A DNA stretch of 64,000 nt from Rhodobacter sp. (GTDB lineage Bacteria; Pseudomonadota; Alphaproteobacteria; Rhodobacterales; Rhodobacteraceae): the NCBI GenBank assembly GCA_020637555.1, contig JACKKF010000008.1, positions 1 to 64,000 of the forward strand. The letters run 5' to 3'. The stretch's first letter is position 1, and each line of letters opens with the position of its first letter. Of this stretch, positions 32,668 to 42,300 are shown one piece after another. Made by a program: the position numbers and the translations under genes. Under the pieces are notes generated by a model, which made no database searches, was not told the DNA's origin, and was given only the letters and a program-made list of their open reading frames with translations.

Positions 32668-32991
32668 ATGATCGTCGAACAACGCATCTACCGGTTCAAG
32701 CCCGGCGCCGTGCCCGAGTTCCTGACCCGCTACGAGGCGCGCGGGCTCGACCTGCAAAAGCGGGTGCTGGGCAATCTGATCGGGTATTTCGTGACCGAAC
32801 TGGGGCCGCTCAACGAGACGGTCCACCTGTGGGGCTATGACAGCCTCGATGATCGCGCGCGACGCCGTGCCGCCCTGATGGCCGATCCGGACTGGCGGGC
32901 CTTTCTGGCCGAGATCCTGCCCCTGCTGGAAACCCAGGAGAGCCGCATCCTGATGCCCACGGCCTTTTCGCCCATCGGCGGCACGGGCTGA
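32668..32991 (+). CDS. NIPSNAP-family protein
   Basis: 107 aa; the ATG lies 15 bases after the SDR stop with GAGAGGGG upstream. The N-terminus IVEQRIYRFKPGAVPEFLTRY and the middle VHLWGYDSLDDRARRRAALMAD are the NIPSNAP pattern, a dimeric alpha-beta barrel of about 100 residues. Such small proteins recur in catabolic operons beside amidohydrolases and SDRs; their function is not established. It is convergent with the amidohydrolase, 8 bases apart. Confidence 0.88.
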   Translation: MIVEQRIYRFKPGAVPEFLTRYEARGLDLQKRVLGNLIGYFVTELGPLNETVHLWGYDSLDDRARRRAALMADPDWRAFLAEILPLLETQESRILMPTAFSPIGGTG

Positions 32992-32999
32992 TCGCGGCC

Positions 33000-34367
33000 T
33001 CAGTGCAGCTCCTCGACATGCAGCGCGGCGGGGGCGGCAGGGCGACCCAGCGCCAGCGCGCGGGTCAGCCGCACCCCACCGATCTGCGCCAGTCGCCAAC
33101 CCGGGATCGGCTTGCGCGGGGCCGGTTCGGACAGGTCCTTTTCCACACCCTCGATCATCACGCGGGTGATGTTGGCCGGATCGCCCAGAACGGTCAGGTC
33201 ATCCTCGACCCGGCCGTTGACGCAGATCACATCGGCCTTGTATCCGGGCAGGATCGCGCCGATTTCCCCCATCATGCGCATGCCGAAGGCGCTCTTGCGG
33301 GTGCCGCATTCGATGGCCTCGAGCGTGGACAGGCCGAAATACTTCACGAAAACTTCCATCTCGCGGTAGTGCCAATCGCCATAGGGCACCAGCGCGAAAC
33401 CGGATTCCGAACCGGTCAACAAGGGCACACCCGCCTTGTGCGCGGCCGAGAGCGTCGGCGCGCTTTCGGTGATCTCGCGTTCGAACATCGCGATCAGATC
33501 GGGCGAGGTGCCGATCCGATCGCCATAATCGACCATGTTCGCCTGAAAGGTCAGCGCGGGCACGATGGGGATCTTGCGATCCGCCACCGCCTGAAGCGCC
33601 GCATCGTCCATGCCGGTCGCGTGCAGGATGAAATCGAAACCGGCAACCGCCGCGCGCCGCGTCGCCTCGGCCCCCCGGCAATGGCCCATGACCGGTGTCA
33701 TCAGCTCATGCGCGGTATCGCAGATCAGTTTCAGCTCATCCAGCGTCCAGACGCACATCTCGCCGCGATGGGCCTGGCGCGGCACGATCCCGGTGACGTG
33801 AACCTTGATCCAGTCGGCGCCGTGCTTGATCTGGCGGCGCACCTCGCGGACGATCTCGTCCTTCGAGTTGACGACCATGTAATAGCCCGTCACCCCCTCG
33901 TCGCGGATCAGACGGCCGGCGGTGCCGCCGACGCCGGTGATCAGCGCATAGGCGCCGCAGGACATGCGCGGCCCCTCGAACAGCCCGGCGTCGATGGCGT
34001 CGCGCACATCGGTCATGTTCTCGAATGTCGAATCGGGATCGACCATCGACGTGACCCCCGCCCGCAGCAGCTTGCGCGCGTTATAGGCCGCGACCAGCGC
34101 CGACAGGCCGTTGCGCCGCTGGTGAAAGATCTCGGCGTTCGAGCCCGCGTCATCGAACGCCAGATGGCAATGGGTGTCGATCAGCCCCGGCATCACGGTC
34201 TGGCCGGTCGCGTCGACGCGGCGCAGGTTCGGGCGGTTGGTCGCGCGGGCGTCGGCCTCGGCCCCGGTGGCGGCGATGCGCCCGCCCTCGACCAGGACAG
34301 AGCCCTCATAGGCCGGCGCGCCAGTGCCGTCGATGACCCGCCCGCCGGTGATGATGAAATCGGTCAT
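33000..34367 (-). CDS. Metal-dependent amidohydrolase, imidazolonepropionase-like
   Basis: 455 aa. Metal ligands are His66 and His68 in GLIDTHCHLA. A conserved lysine in GADWIKVHVTG, GHCRGAEATRRAAVAGFDFILH and GSESGFALVPYGDWHYREMEV supply the remaining active site of a subtype-I amidohydrolase. The C-terminus GYKADVICVNGR is typical. It overlaps the upstream ACMSD-like gene by four bases. The substrate is unknown and probably comes from the pathway of this locus, a cyclic amide or ester. Confidence 0.85.
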   Translation of the reverse strand: MTDFIITGGRVIDGTGAPAYEGSVLVEGGRIAATGAEADARATNRPNLRRVDATGQTVMPGLIDTHCHLAFDDAGSNAEIFHQRRNGLSALVAAYNARKLLRAGVTSMVDPDSTFENMTDVRDAIDAGLFEGPRMSCGAYALITGVGGTAGRLIRDEGVTGYYMVVNSKDEIVREVRRQIKHGADWIKVHVTGIVPRQAHRGEMCVWTLDELKLICDTAHELMTPVMGHCRGAEATRRAAVAGFDFILHATGMDDAALQAVADRKIPIVPALTFQANMVDYGDRIGTSPDLIAMFEREITESAPTLSAAHKAGVPLLTGSESGFALVPYGDWHYREMEVFVKYFGLSTLEAIECGTRKSAFGMRMMGEIGAILPGYKADVICVNGRVEDDLTVLGDPANITRVMIEGVEKDLSEPAPRKPIPGWRLAQIGGVRLTRALALGRPAAPAALHVEELH

Positions 34368-35377
34368 GCGTTCCCCCTCGGGTTCAGTCGCAGCAGGCGC
34401 CGCGCGTTGTCGGCCAGCTTTGCCGCCGGCCGGTGCGCGCCCAGATCCTCGGGCGCGTCCCAGCCGGCGAAATTGGTGCCAAAGACCAGCCGGTCGTCGC
34501 CGACCAGATCGGTCAGCAGCGCCAACGAGGCATCCCGGTTCAGATGATTGTCGAACCACAACCGCGCGAGGCGCTCCTCGAAGGCGCCGTCGTGGCGCAA
34601 CTCGGCGGGCGACCAGGGACGCTTGCGCATCGCCTGCGCCATGCGGCCGGCCAGGAAGGCCGTCGCGCCACCGCCGTGGCTGAGGCAGATGTCCAGCGCC
34701 GGGTGCCGATCCAGCACGCCGCCATAGATCAGCCGCGCCACCGCCAGCGTTTCCTGCGCGGCAAAGCCGATCACCACATCCAGGTCAAAGCCCTGCAGGT
34801 TCGCGTCGCCCTTTGGCCCGTCGATGCCCGCAGGCCCCGGGTGCAAGAACAGGGGCACGTCCAGCCGGATGCTGGCCTCATACAGGCGGTCCATGGCCGG
34901 GTCGTCCAGGCGCTGCGTCATGTCGGTGCCGATATAGCCGCCCAGCAACCCCAGGTCGCCGACCGCGCGCTCCAGTTCGGCCACCGCGGCGCCGATATCC
35001 TGCATCGGCAGGGCGGCGAATCCCGCCAGCCGGTCGCCATGTGGCGCAATCAGCGCGGCCAGCGCGTCATTATGCGTTCGGCAAAAGACGCGCGCGGTCG
35101 CGGCGTCGATGAAGTGAAGATAGGTCAGCGGGTTGGGCGACAGAACCTGAAAGTCGATCCCGGCCGCGTCCATGCGGTCCAGCCGTGCCGCGACATCCAT
35201 GAACGGGCTGCCCTGATACCGCACCCCGTCCAGCCGATAGCCGCCGACGCGGAACCAGGGCGCGGGTCCGTCCTGTCCGCCCATCTCGGGCCCCAGGGCG
35301 CCTGCCGCGCCGAAACTCTCGGCCAGGACCACATGGGCGTGCACATCAATCACGCGGGCGTCGGACGGTCCGGCCAC
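34364..35377 (-). CDS. Amidohydrolase-2 family protein (ACMSD / resorcylate decarboxylase-like)
   Basis: 337 aa from GTG 35377, which follows the strong site AGGGGAGGAG. An in-frame ATG at 35404 lies at the predicted transcription start and has no ribosome-binding site. His13 and His15 (DVHAHVV), HPGPAGI, CLSHGGGATAF and DRLVFGTNFAGWD give the metal site of the ACMSD group. These enzymes usually decarboxylate or hydrolyse aromatic-derived acids without oxygen. It is the first gene of a two-gene minus-strand operon divergent from marR. Confidence 0.85.
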   Translation of the reverse strand: MAGPSDARVIDVHAHVVLAESFGAAGALGPEMGGQDGPAPWFRVGGYRLDGVRYQGSPFMDVAARLDRMDAAGIDFQVLSPNPLTYLHFIDAATARVFCRTHNDALAALIAPHGDRLAGFAALPMQDIGAAVAELERAVGDLGLLGGYIGTDMTQRLDDPAMDRLYEASIRLDVPLFLHPGPAGIDGPKGDANLQGFDLDVVIGFAAQETLAVARLIYGGVLDRHPALDICLSHGGGATAFLAGRMAQAMRKRPWSPAELRHDGAFEERLARLWFDNHLNRDASLALLTDLVGDDRLVFGTNFAGWDAPEDLGAHRPAAKLADNARRLLRLNPRGNA

Positions 35378-35403
35378 GGGCTCCTCCCCTTGCGCGGAAA
35401 TCA

Positions 35404-35443
35404 TTTCGATTTGAATATAATCGAGTTCGATTCATACTGTCAA
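35404..35443 (-). promoter_or_regulatory. Amidohydrolase promoter with MarR-type half-sites
   Basis: On the minus strand, TTGACA (35443-35438) is followed by an 18-base spacer and TATATT (35419-35414). Three half-sites related to the 31820 operator overlap it: TTCGATT at 35405-35411, AATCGAG at 35419-35425 and TTCGATT at 35426-35432. A perfect TATAAT (35416-35421) on the plus strand may serve marR. Confidence 0.6.
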
Positions 35444-35521
35444 ACTTGGAAACGGCCGGTTTTGGTGGCAAAGGCTGCGCTGGCCTCGTAAGACGCAGGC
35501 GTGGACGAAGGAGCAGACGAC

Positions 35522-36007
35522 ATGGTGAAGGCCGATCTTCCCCTGCTGGAAAACCGCGTGACGTTCCTGACGCACCGGATCAACGCGCGCCTGCAGCAGG
35601 TCAGCCATCCGGTGATCTCGCCTGTCGGGCTGGATCTCTACAGTTCGCGCATTCTGTTCGCCCTGGACCAGAACGGCCCGATGAAGGTGGGCCAACTGGT
35701 CGAACTGATGGCCTTGCCGCAGTCCACCCTGTCGCACCAACTGAAACGGATGGAAAAGAACGGCCTGTTGACGCGCACGCGCTCGGATCTCGACAACCGC
35801 TCGGTCGAGGTGTCGGCCACGGACCAGGGCATCCAGGCGACGCGCATCTGCACCGCCTTGAGCGACGCCATCGCGGAACGCCTGAACGCGGCCTTCGACC
35901 CGGCCGAGATGAAGGCCCTCATCGACGGGCTGAACCGGGTGTTCGAGGCCCTGGGCGAGATGCCGACCCTGGCCGACCGCTGCGCCGAACTGATCGCGGA
36001 ACGCTGA
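35522..36007 (+). CDS. MarR-family transcriptional regulator
   Basis: 161 aa from ATG 35522, with GAAGGAG upstream; a GTG at 35501 is in frame but less well placed. The winged helix reads MKVGQLVELMALPQSTLSHQLKRMEKNGLLTRTRSDLDNRSVEVSAT in broken form, with the DxRS wing that is diagnostic for MarR. It is divergent from the amidohydrolase operon. It is the only regulator in the 27-36 kb locus and the obvious candidate to bind the TTCGATT/AATCGAA sites there. Ligand-released repression is inferred from the family. Confidence 0.9.
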   Translation: MVKADLPLLENRVTFLTHRINARLQQVSHPVISPVGLDLYSSRILFALDQNGPMKVGQLVELMALPQSTLSHQLKRMEKNGLLTRTRSDLDNRSVEVSATDQGIQATRICTALSDAIAERLNAAFDPAEMKALIDGLNRVFEALGEMPTLADRCAELIAER

Positions 36008-36014
36008 CGCGCCC

Positions 36015-36896
36015 TCAGTCCGCGCGCGGGATCATGTCCACGCTGTGCCGGCTGACCTGTCCCCCGGCGGACCGCAACGATCCCAGCACAGGCGCGACAT
36101 CCAGGTAATCGCGCCCCTGCGCCACCACCACATAGTCGAGCCCCGCCCATTGATCGTTGGTCGGATCAAAGGCCATCCAGCCAGTGGCCGGGCCGGTCCA
36201 GGCACTGACCCAGGCGTGCATCGCATCCGCGCCTTCCAGCCGGGGTTGGCCAGGGGGCGGTTCGGTGCGCAGAAACCCCGAGACATAGCCGGCAGGAACC
36301 CCCAACGCCCTGAGGCCGGCAATCATCACATGGGCAAAATCCTGACAGACACCGCGGCGTTGTGCGAATGCCTGCGCGGGCCCCGTCTCGACCGAGGTGG
36401 CGGCGGCGTCGAACTGCATCTCGGCATGAAGGGCATGACCCAGGCTCTGCACGGTTTCGATGACGGTGTCGCGGGGACCAGCCAGGGCGCGGGCAAAGGT
36501 TTCGATCGCGTCCACCTGCGCCACGCGGGCCGAGGGGCGGCGAAAGTGATGCGGCGACCGCGCGCCCAGATCGCGCACCGCGGCCAGAGCCGCGGGCAGA
36601 TCGGCCAGGGCGGGCGACAGGTCGGTCAGCGGGGGCGGCGCCAACCGCTCGACCCCGAGATCGACCGAGATGCGCAGCGCGTTGAGCGGCGTGTGCCAGA
36701 CAGCCGACGTGGTTGCGTTGCCGAAAAAATCCAGCCAGTCGCGGCGCTCGTCCGGGGCGGGATCGATGTGCAGACGGCGGGACAGGACGGTTTGCGCGCC
36801 GGGCAGATCGGGCGGCAGCAGACGCATCAGCGTGCGCGACCGGTCCGAGCGCGCGGCATAGCCATAATCGATGGCCAGCGCGATGTCGTAGATCAT
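36015..36896 (-). CDS. Transglutaminase-like cysteine protease-fold protein
   Basis: 293 aa. A beta-rich N-terminal region is followed by the transglutaminase core, with Cys184 in RRGVCQDFAH, His227 in MHAWVSAW and Asp244 in MAFDPTND. The family cuts or forms amide bonds; members beside ATP-grasp/alpha-E genes are thought to act on peptides those enzymes make. It is the last gene of a three-gene minus-strand operon and lies 11 bases after the ATP-grasp gene. The stop is 8 bases from the convergent marR stop. Confidence 0.88.
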   Translation of the reverse strand: MIYDIALAIDYGYAARSDRSRTLMRLLPPDLPGAQTVLSRRLHIDPAPDERRDWLDFFGNATTSAVWHTPLNALRISVDLGVERLAPPPLTDLSPALADLPAALAAVRDLGARSPHHFRRPSARVAQVDAIETFARALAGPRDTVIETVQSLGHALHAEMQFDAAATSVETGPAQAFAQRRGVCQDFAHVMIAGLRALGVPAGYVSGFLRTEPPPGQPRLEGADAMHAWVSAWTGPATGWMAFDPTNDQWAGLDYVVVAQGRDYLDVAPVLGSLRSAGGQVSRHSVDMIPRAD

Positions 36897-36907
36897 CCCC
36901 GCACCTC

Positions 36908-39289
36908 CTAGCGCAGATAGGCGTCGGTCAGCAGATCGGACATGCGTGCCAGATCCCGGCGCAGGCGGCGCAGGCGTGCCTCGGTCACCTGAGCGGGTGC
37001 CAGCACGCTGACCAGGGCCTCGATCGGCACGAGGGCGCGCGACAACGGGGCCAGGCGGCCGTTCTCCATCGCGCCGGGCAGTGTCGCGGCCTGATCGCGC
37101 ATGACCCGCAACTGGAACAGGATCGACCGCGGATTGTCGCCGTCCAGCGCCAGCAGATCCACCACCGATTCGCGCGAGGTTTCCACCGCGTAGCGCCGGC
37201 GGTGGGTGATGGTGCTGTCCGCGACCTCGACCGCGAGATCCAGCGATCCCTCGGGCGCATCGGGCCCCGCCAGCGCGATCAGCAGCGTCGCCAGCGCGTC
37301 GGCGCGTTCCAGCGCCCGCCCCAGCGTCAGGAACCGCCAGCCCTGAAAGCGATACATGTTGTCCTGCACCAGACCGGAAAACCCGGTGATCTTGCGCAGC
37401 AGGACCGACATGCCGCGCGCCGCGTCATCGCCCGGACGGATTGCGCGCAGGGTCTCTTCGGCGGTTCGGTGCAGATCGACCAGCGCCGCCCAGCCATCGA
37501 CCGAGAACCGGTCGCGGACCTTGCCGGCGCAGGCCCGGGCCGCGCCGATCCGCGCCAGCAGCGCATCGGGCATCGGTTGCCCGGGGTCGATGCCATGGCC
37601 GGGCAGAAAGGCCTCCATCCGTCTGAGCAGCGGGTCGGCCGGGTTGTCGGTCGTGGCGAGCCGCGTGTGATAGGCCCGGATCAGGCGGATCGCGTCCTCG
37701 GTCCGTTCGACATAGCGGCCCAGCCAGAACAGGTTGTCCGCCGCACGCGAGGGCACCACGCCGGGACTGGCGCGGCGAAAGGCGTTGCCAGCCGCAGGGC
37801 GCAGCGAGAGGTTCGGCACCGGACGATCCGACACGATCCAGACATCCGCCACCGACCCGCCCTTTTGCATGGCCAGGGCCGTCGCATCCCCGGCCTTGCC
37901 GATCCGCGCGTATCCGCCGGGCATGAACCGCCACCCCGACGGCGTGCGCGCGGCAAAGACGCGCACGGTCATCGGGCGTGGCTCGACCCGGCCGAGGGAC
38001 AGCGGCTGGCCGTCCTCGGTCACCCAGGCGGGCGTGGTGGACAGGGCCACGGCCTCTTGCCCGACAAAGCGCGCCCCCGCCTCCTCGGACCAGTCCGCCG
38101 GCAACCCCGGCGAGGCCCCGTCGGCATCGAACGGCAGATCCGGGGACAGCGCGGGGCCGATCAGCATCCGCGCGGCGTTCTGCTGGACATAGCGGCGCTC
38201 GGCCTCGCCGCCGCACCACCAGGTCGCGATGTTCGGCAGCGCCAGCGGCTGGCCGGTCAGGACCTGGGCGATGCGCGGCAGAAAGGCCATCATCGCCCGC
38301 ATTTCCAGAACGCCCGTGCCCAGCGCGTTGACCATGGCCAGCCGCCCCTGGCGCACGGCCTCGACCAGGCCCGGCGTGCCGATCCGGCTGTCGGCGTTCA
38401 GCTCCAGCGGGTCGGCGAATTGCGCGTCGATGCGCCGCCAGAGCACACCCAGAGGCTGCGGCCCCTCGATGGTGCGAACCTTGGCTGCGCCGTTCTCGAC
38501 CAGAAGATCCTCGCCCTCCAGCAGGGGCAGACCCAGATACCGGGCGATATAGGTGTGTTCGTAATAGGTATCGTTGGACGGGCCCGGGGTCAGGATGGCT
38601 GCGCCGCCATCCACCGACAGACCGGCCAGCGCCGCGCGGAAATCCTGGAAGAACCCGGCAAGCCGGTGGATATGGGCGCGCGGAAAGCGTTCGGGAAAGA
38701 TGCGCCCGGTCGCCATGCGGTTTTCCAGCGCGAAACCCGCCCCCGACGGCGCCTGCAGGCGGTCGCCCAGCACCAGCCAGGACCCGTCGGGCGAGCGCCC
38801 GATCTCGAACGCCAGGTAGTGCAGGAAATGCCCGCCCTTGGGCGCGATCCCGACCATCGGGCGCAACCACTGGCCCGAGGCCGCGATCAGTTCGGCGGGA
38901 AGGTGCCCGTCGGCCACCAGCCGCCCGGGCCCGTAGAGATCCGATACCACCTGCTCCAGCAGGTCGGCGCGCTGGGCCAGCCCGGCGCAGATGGTCTGCC
39001 ATTCCCCCTCGTGCAGGATGACGGGAATGGGCGCCAGCGGCCAGTCGCGTTCCGCCAGGGGATCGGCGGAATATTGGCGGAAATAGACCCCCGCGTCGCG
39101 CAGGTAATGGTTGCCGCGTTCAAAGCGGCTGGCGATCTCGTCAGGCGAAAGGCGGGCGAACCGGTGCACGAACCGCTGCCAGACCGGCCGCATCCGTCCC
39201 TCGGCATCGAACAGTTCGTCGGCCACCCCCGAAAGGCGGCGGTAGTCGGCGAACAGATCCGCGTCCAGGCGCGACAGACTGCGGGGCAT
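36908..39289 (-). CDS. Circularly permuted ATP-grasp / alpha-E domain fusion protein
   Basis: 793 aa. Residues about 1-480 are the circularly permuted type-2 ATP-grasp domain (NHYLRDAGVYFRQY, LTPGPSNDTYYEHTYIARYLGLPLLEGEDL, VNALGTGVLE). Residues about 490-790 are the helical alpha-E domain, opening SRAADNLFWLGRYVERTEDAIRLIR. In many genomes these two are separate adjacent genes; here they are fused. The pair is predicted to ligate amino acids or peptides using ATP. The product is unknown. It lies 12 bases after the DUF2126 gene. Confidence 0.9.
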   Translation of the reverse strand: MPRSLSRLDADLFADYRRLSGVADELFDAEGRMRPVWQRFVHRFARLSPDEIASRFERGNHYLRDAGVYFRQYSADPLAERDWPLAPIPVILHEGEWQTICAGLAQRADLLEQVVSDLYGPGRLVADGHLPAELIAASGQWLRPMVGIAPKGGHFLHYLAFEIGRSPDGSWLVLGDRLQAPSGAGFALENRMATGRIFPERFPRAHIHRLAGFFQDFRAALAGLSVDGGAAILTPGPSNDTYYEHTYIARYLGLPLLEGEDLLVENGAAKVRTIEGPQPLGVLWRRIDAQFADPLELNADSRIGTPGLVEAVRQGRLAMVNALGTGVLEMRAMMAFLPRIAQVLTGQPLALPNIATWWCGGEAERRYVQQNAARMLIGPALSPDLPFDADGASPGLPADWSEEAGARFVGQEAVALSTTPAWVTEDGQPLSLGRVEPRPMTVRVFAARTPSGWRFMPGGYARIGKAGDATALAMQKGGSVADVWIVSDRPVPNLSLRPAAGNAFRRASPGVVPSRAADNLFWLGRYVERTEDAIRLIRAYHTRLATTDNPADPLLRRMEAFLPGHGIDPGQPMPDALLARIGAARACAGKVRDRFSVDGWAALVDLHRTAEETLRAIRPGDDAARGMSVLLRKITGFSGLVQDNMYRFQGWRFLTLGRALERADALATLLIALAGPDAPEGSLDLAVEVADSTITHRRRYAVETSRESVVDLLALDGDNPRSILFQLRVMRDQAATLPGAMENGRLAPLSRALVPIEALVSVLAPAQVTEARLRRLRRDLARMSDLLTDAYLR

Positions 39290-39301
39290 CGGGACCTCGG
39301 G

Positions 39302-42300
39302 TCAGGACAGGCCCGGCGGCCGCCTGAGATCCAGCGTGAGCGGAAACTCGGGGTGCGGCACCTCGGGCTGCGGGCGATAGCTTCCCGGTGTATGGCCGTA
39401 AGGCTCGAAGCGCGCAAGCCTGCGGGCCTCGGCCTCGTAGGCATTCACCGGGAAGGTGTCATAGTTCCGCCCGCCCGGATGCGCCACATGATAGGTGCAG
39501 CCCGCCAGGGCCCGGCCGGTCCAGTCATCATAGAGGTCGATGACCAGAGGCGTGTTGACCGGCAGCGCGGGATGCAGGGATTCCGCCGGTTGCCAGGCCT
39601 TGAACCGCACGCCGCCGACGCTGACACCCGCCGTTCCCGTGCGCGCCATAGGCACCGGACGGCGGTTCACCATCACGCGGAACCGGTCCTGATGCAGCGT
39701 GGTGAGCTTCACCTGAAGCCTCTCGACCGAGCTGTCGGTATAGCGCACCGTGCCGCCAATGGCGCCGGTTTCGCCCAGCACATGCCAGGGTTCCAGCGCC
39801 TGCCGCACCTCGAGATGCGCGCCGGTCGTTTCGATCTGGCCGCAGAAGGGAAAGCGGAACTCGGCCTGGGCCTCGAACCAGGCCGGGTCCAGGTCGAACC
39901 CGTGCAGGCGCAGGTCGTCCAGAAGCGACACCAGATCCTCCCACAGGTAATGCGGCAGCATGAAGCGATCGTGCAGGACCGTGCCCCAGCGGACCGGCCG
40001 GCCCTGCACGGGGGCCTTCCAGCAGCGGGCGATGATCGCGCGCAGCAGCAGTTGCTGCGCCAGCGACATGCGCGGATGGGGGGGCATCTCGAACCCGCGA
40101 AATTCCACCAGCCCCAGGCGCCCCGTGGGACCATCGGGCGAATAAAGCTTGTCGATGCAGATCTCGGCGCGGTGGGTGTTGCCGGTCACATCGGTCAGCA
40201 TGTTGCGCAGCAGCCTGTCCACCAGCCAGGGGGGCGGCAGCGCGCCGCCGTTCACCGGATCGCCGATCTGCGCCAGCGCGATCTCCAGTTCATAGAGCGT
40301 GTCGTGACGGGCCTCGTCGATGCGGGGCGCCTGACTGGTCGGACCGATGAACAGGCCCGAGAACAGGTAGCTGAGCGCCGGGTGCCGCTGCCAGATCAGG
40401 ATCAGCGACTTCAGCAGGTCAGGACGGCGCAGGATGGGGCTGTCCAGCGTCGTCGCGCCGCCGATGACGACATGATTGCCCCCGCCGGTGCCGGTATGGC
40501 GCCCGTCGATCATGAACTTGTCGGCGCCCAGGCGGGCGTTGCGGGCCTCGTCATAGATTGCCTCAGTGGTGGCGACGCAATCGTCCCAACTGTGCGCGGG
40601 ATGGATGTTCACCTCGATCACGCCCGGATCGGGGGCCACACGGATCACGTTGAGGCGCGGATCGTCCGGCGGCGCATAGCCTTCGATATGGATGGGCAGC
40701 GCCAGTTCGGCCGCCGTCGCCTCGGCCGTGGCGATCAGGTCGAGGTAATCCTCGAGCGAGTCGCAGGGCGGCATGAACAGGCACAACCGCCCGTCGCGCG
40801 GCTCCAGCGCCAAGGCGGTGCGCACCGCCCCGGTGCCGGGATCAAAGCCCGCGCCCAACGCCCCCTCTTGCGGTTGCATGGCCTGATGGGGCGTGTCCTG
40901 CGCCCCCGGGGTGGCGGGCTGGTCATGGCCGGGGGTGACCCCGGGCAGCATCGCCGCCCGCTCGGCATCCTCACGGGCGATGCGCGCCAGTTCCTCGTCG
41001 ATGGCCCGGCGGCGCGCCGCGCGTGCGGCCGGGAAATCCGGCAGCGGCCCCACCGGCACGGTCGGATCGGCGGGATAGCTGTAGGGATACTGCGCGGGCG
41101 GCACATGGGGCAACGCGCCCAGCGGCAGGCGAAATCCCACCGGGCTGTCGCCGGGGATCAGGAAAATCCGGCCGCGTCGGGGTTTCCACAGCTCGGATCG
41201 CCAGCGTGCGGGCTTGTCCGCCGCCTGCCACCACCGCTGGATCGGCAAGACATAGCCCGAAGGCTCGGTCAGGCCGCGATTGAACACCCGTGCATAGCGC
41301 GCGCGGTCCTCGGGGTTTTTCAGCAACGAGTTCTCGGGGGTCACGTTCGGGGGAAGGTTCGCCTCCTTCAGGATCCACTCGGCCGGATCCTCGAACGCCG
41401 GTTGCGCATACCCGGGGTCGAGGCCCAGATTCCTCGCGAATGCGGCCATGAACGCCCCGGCCTGATCGGCGCCGACCGCCGGCGTGCCGGATTCGCGCGC
41501 CACCAGATCGGGGTTCTGCCAGACGGGCACGCCATCGCGGCGCCAATACAGCGAAAAGGTCCAGCGCGGCAGGCTTTCGCCCGGATACCATTTGCCCTGC
41601 CCGTAATGCAGGAAACCGCCCGGCGCGAAGCGGCTGCGCAGGCGGCGGATCAGGTCGTCCGCCAGCCCCCGTTTCGTCGGCCCCACGGCCGCCGTGTTCC
41701 ATTCGGCGCTTTCGAAATCGTCGATCGAGACAAAGGTCGGCTCGCCGCCCATGGTCAGGCGCACATCGCCCGCGCTCAATTCGGCATCGACCTGACGGCC
41801 GAGGGCATTGAGCCGATCCCAGGCCTCGTCGGAAAAGGGCCTGGTGATGCGCGGATGCTCGGCCACGCGGCGGACCTGCATGTCAAAGGCGAACCCGGTC
41901 TCGGGCGTGCCCACGGCCGAGAACCCGCCCGAGATCGGCGCCGCGTTGCGGAAATGGGGGGTGGCGGCCAGCGGGATGTGGCTTTCCCCCGTCAACAACC
42001 CCGAGGTCGGATCCAGCCCGATCCAGCCCGCGCCCGGCAGGAAGACTTCGCACCAGGCATGAAGATCGGTAAAGTCGTGGTCCGTGCCCGAGGGGCCATC
42101 GAGCGATTTCACATCGGGCGCAAGCTGGATCAGATAGCCCGACACGAAACGCGCGGCAAAGCCGAGGTGGCGCAGCACCTGCACCAGCAACCAGCTGGAA
42201 TCGCGACAGCTTCCAGAGCGGGTGGTCAGCGTCTCCTCAGGCGTCTGGACCCCGGGCTCCATGCGGATCGTGTAGTTGACCTGGTTCGCGATCCGGGCAT

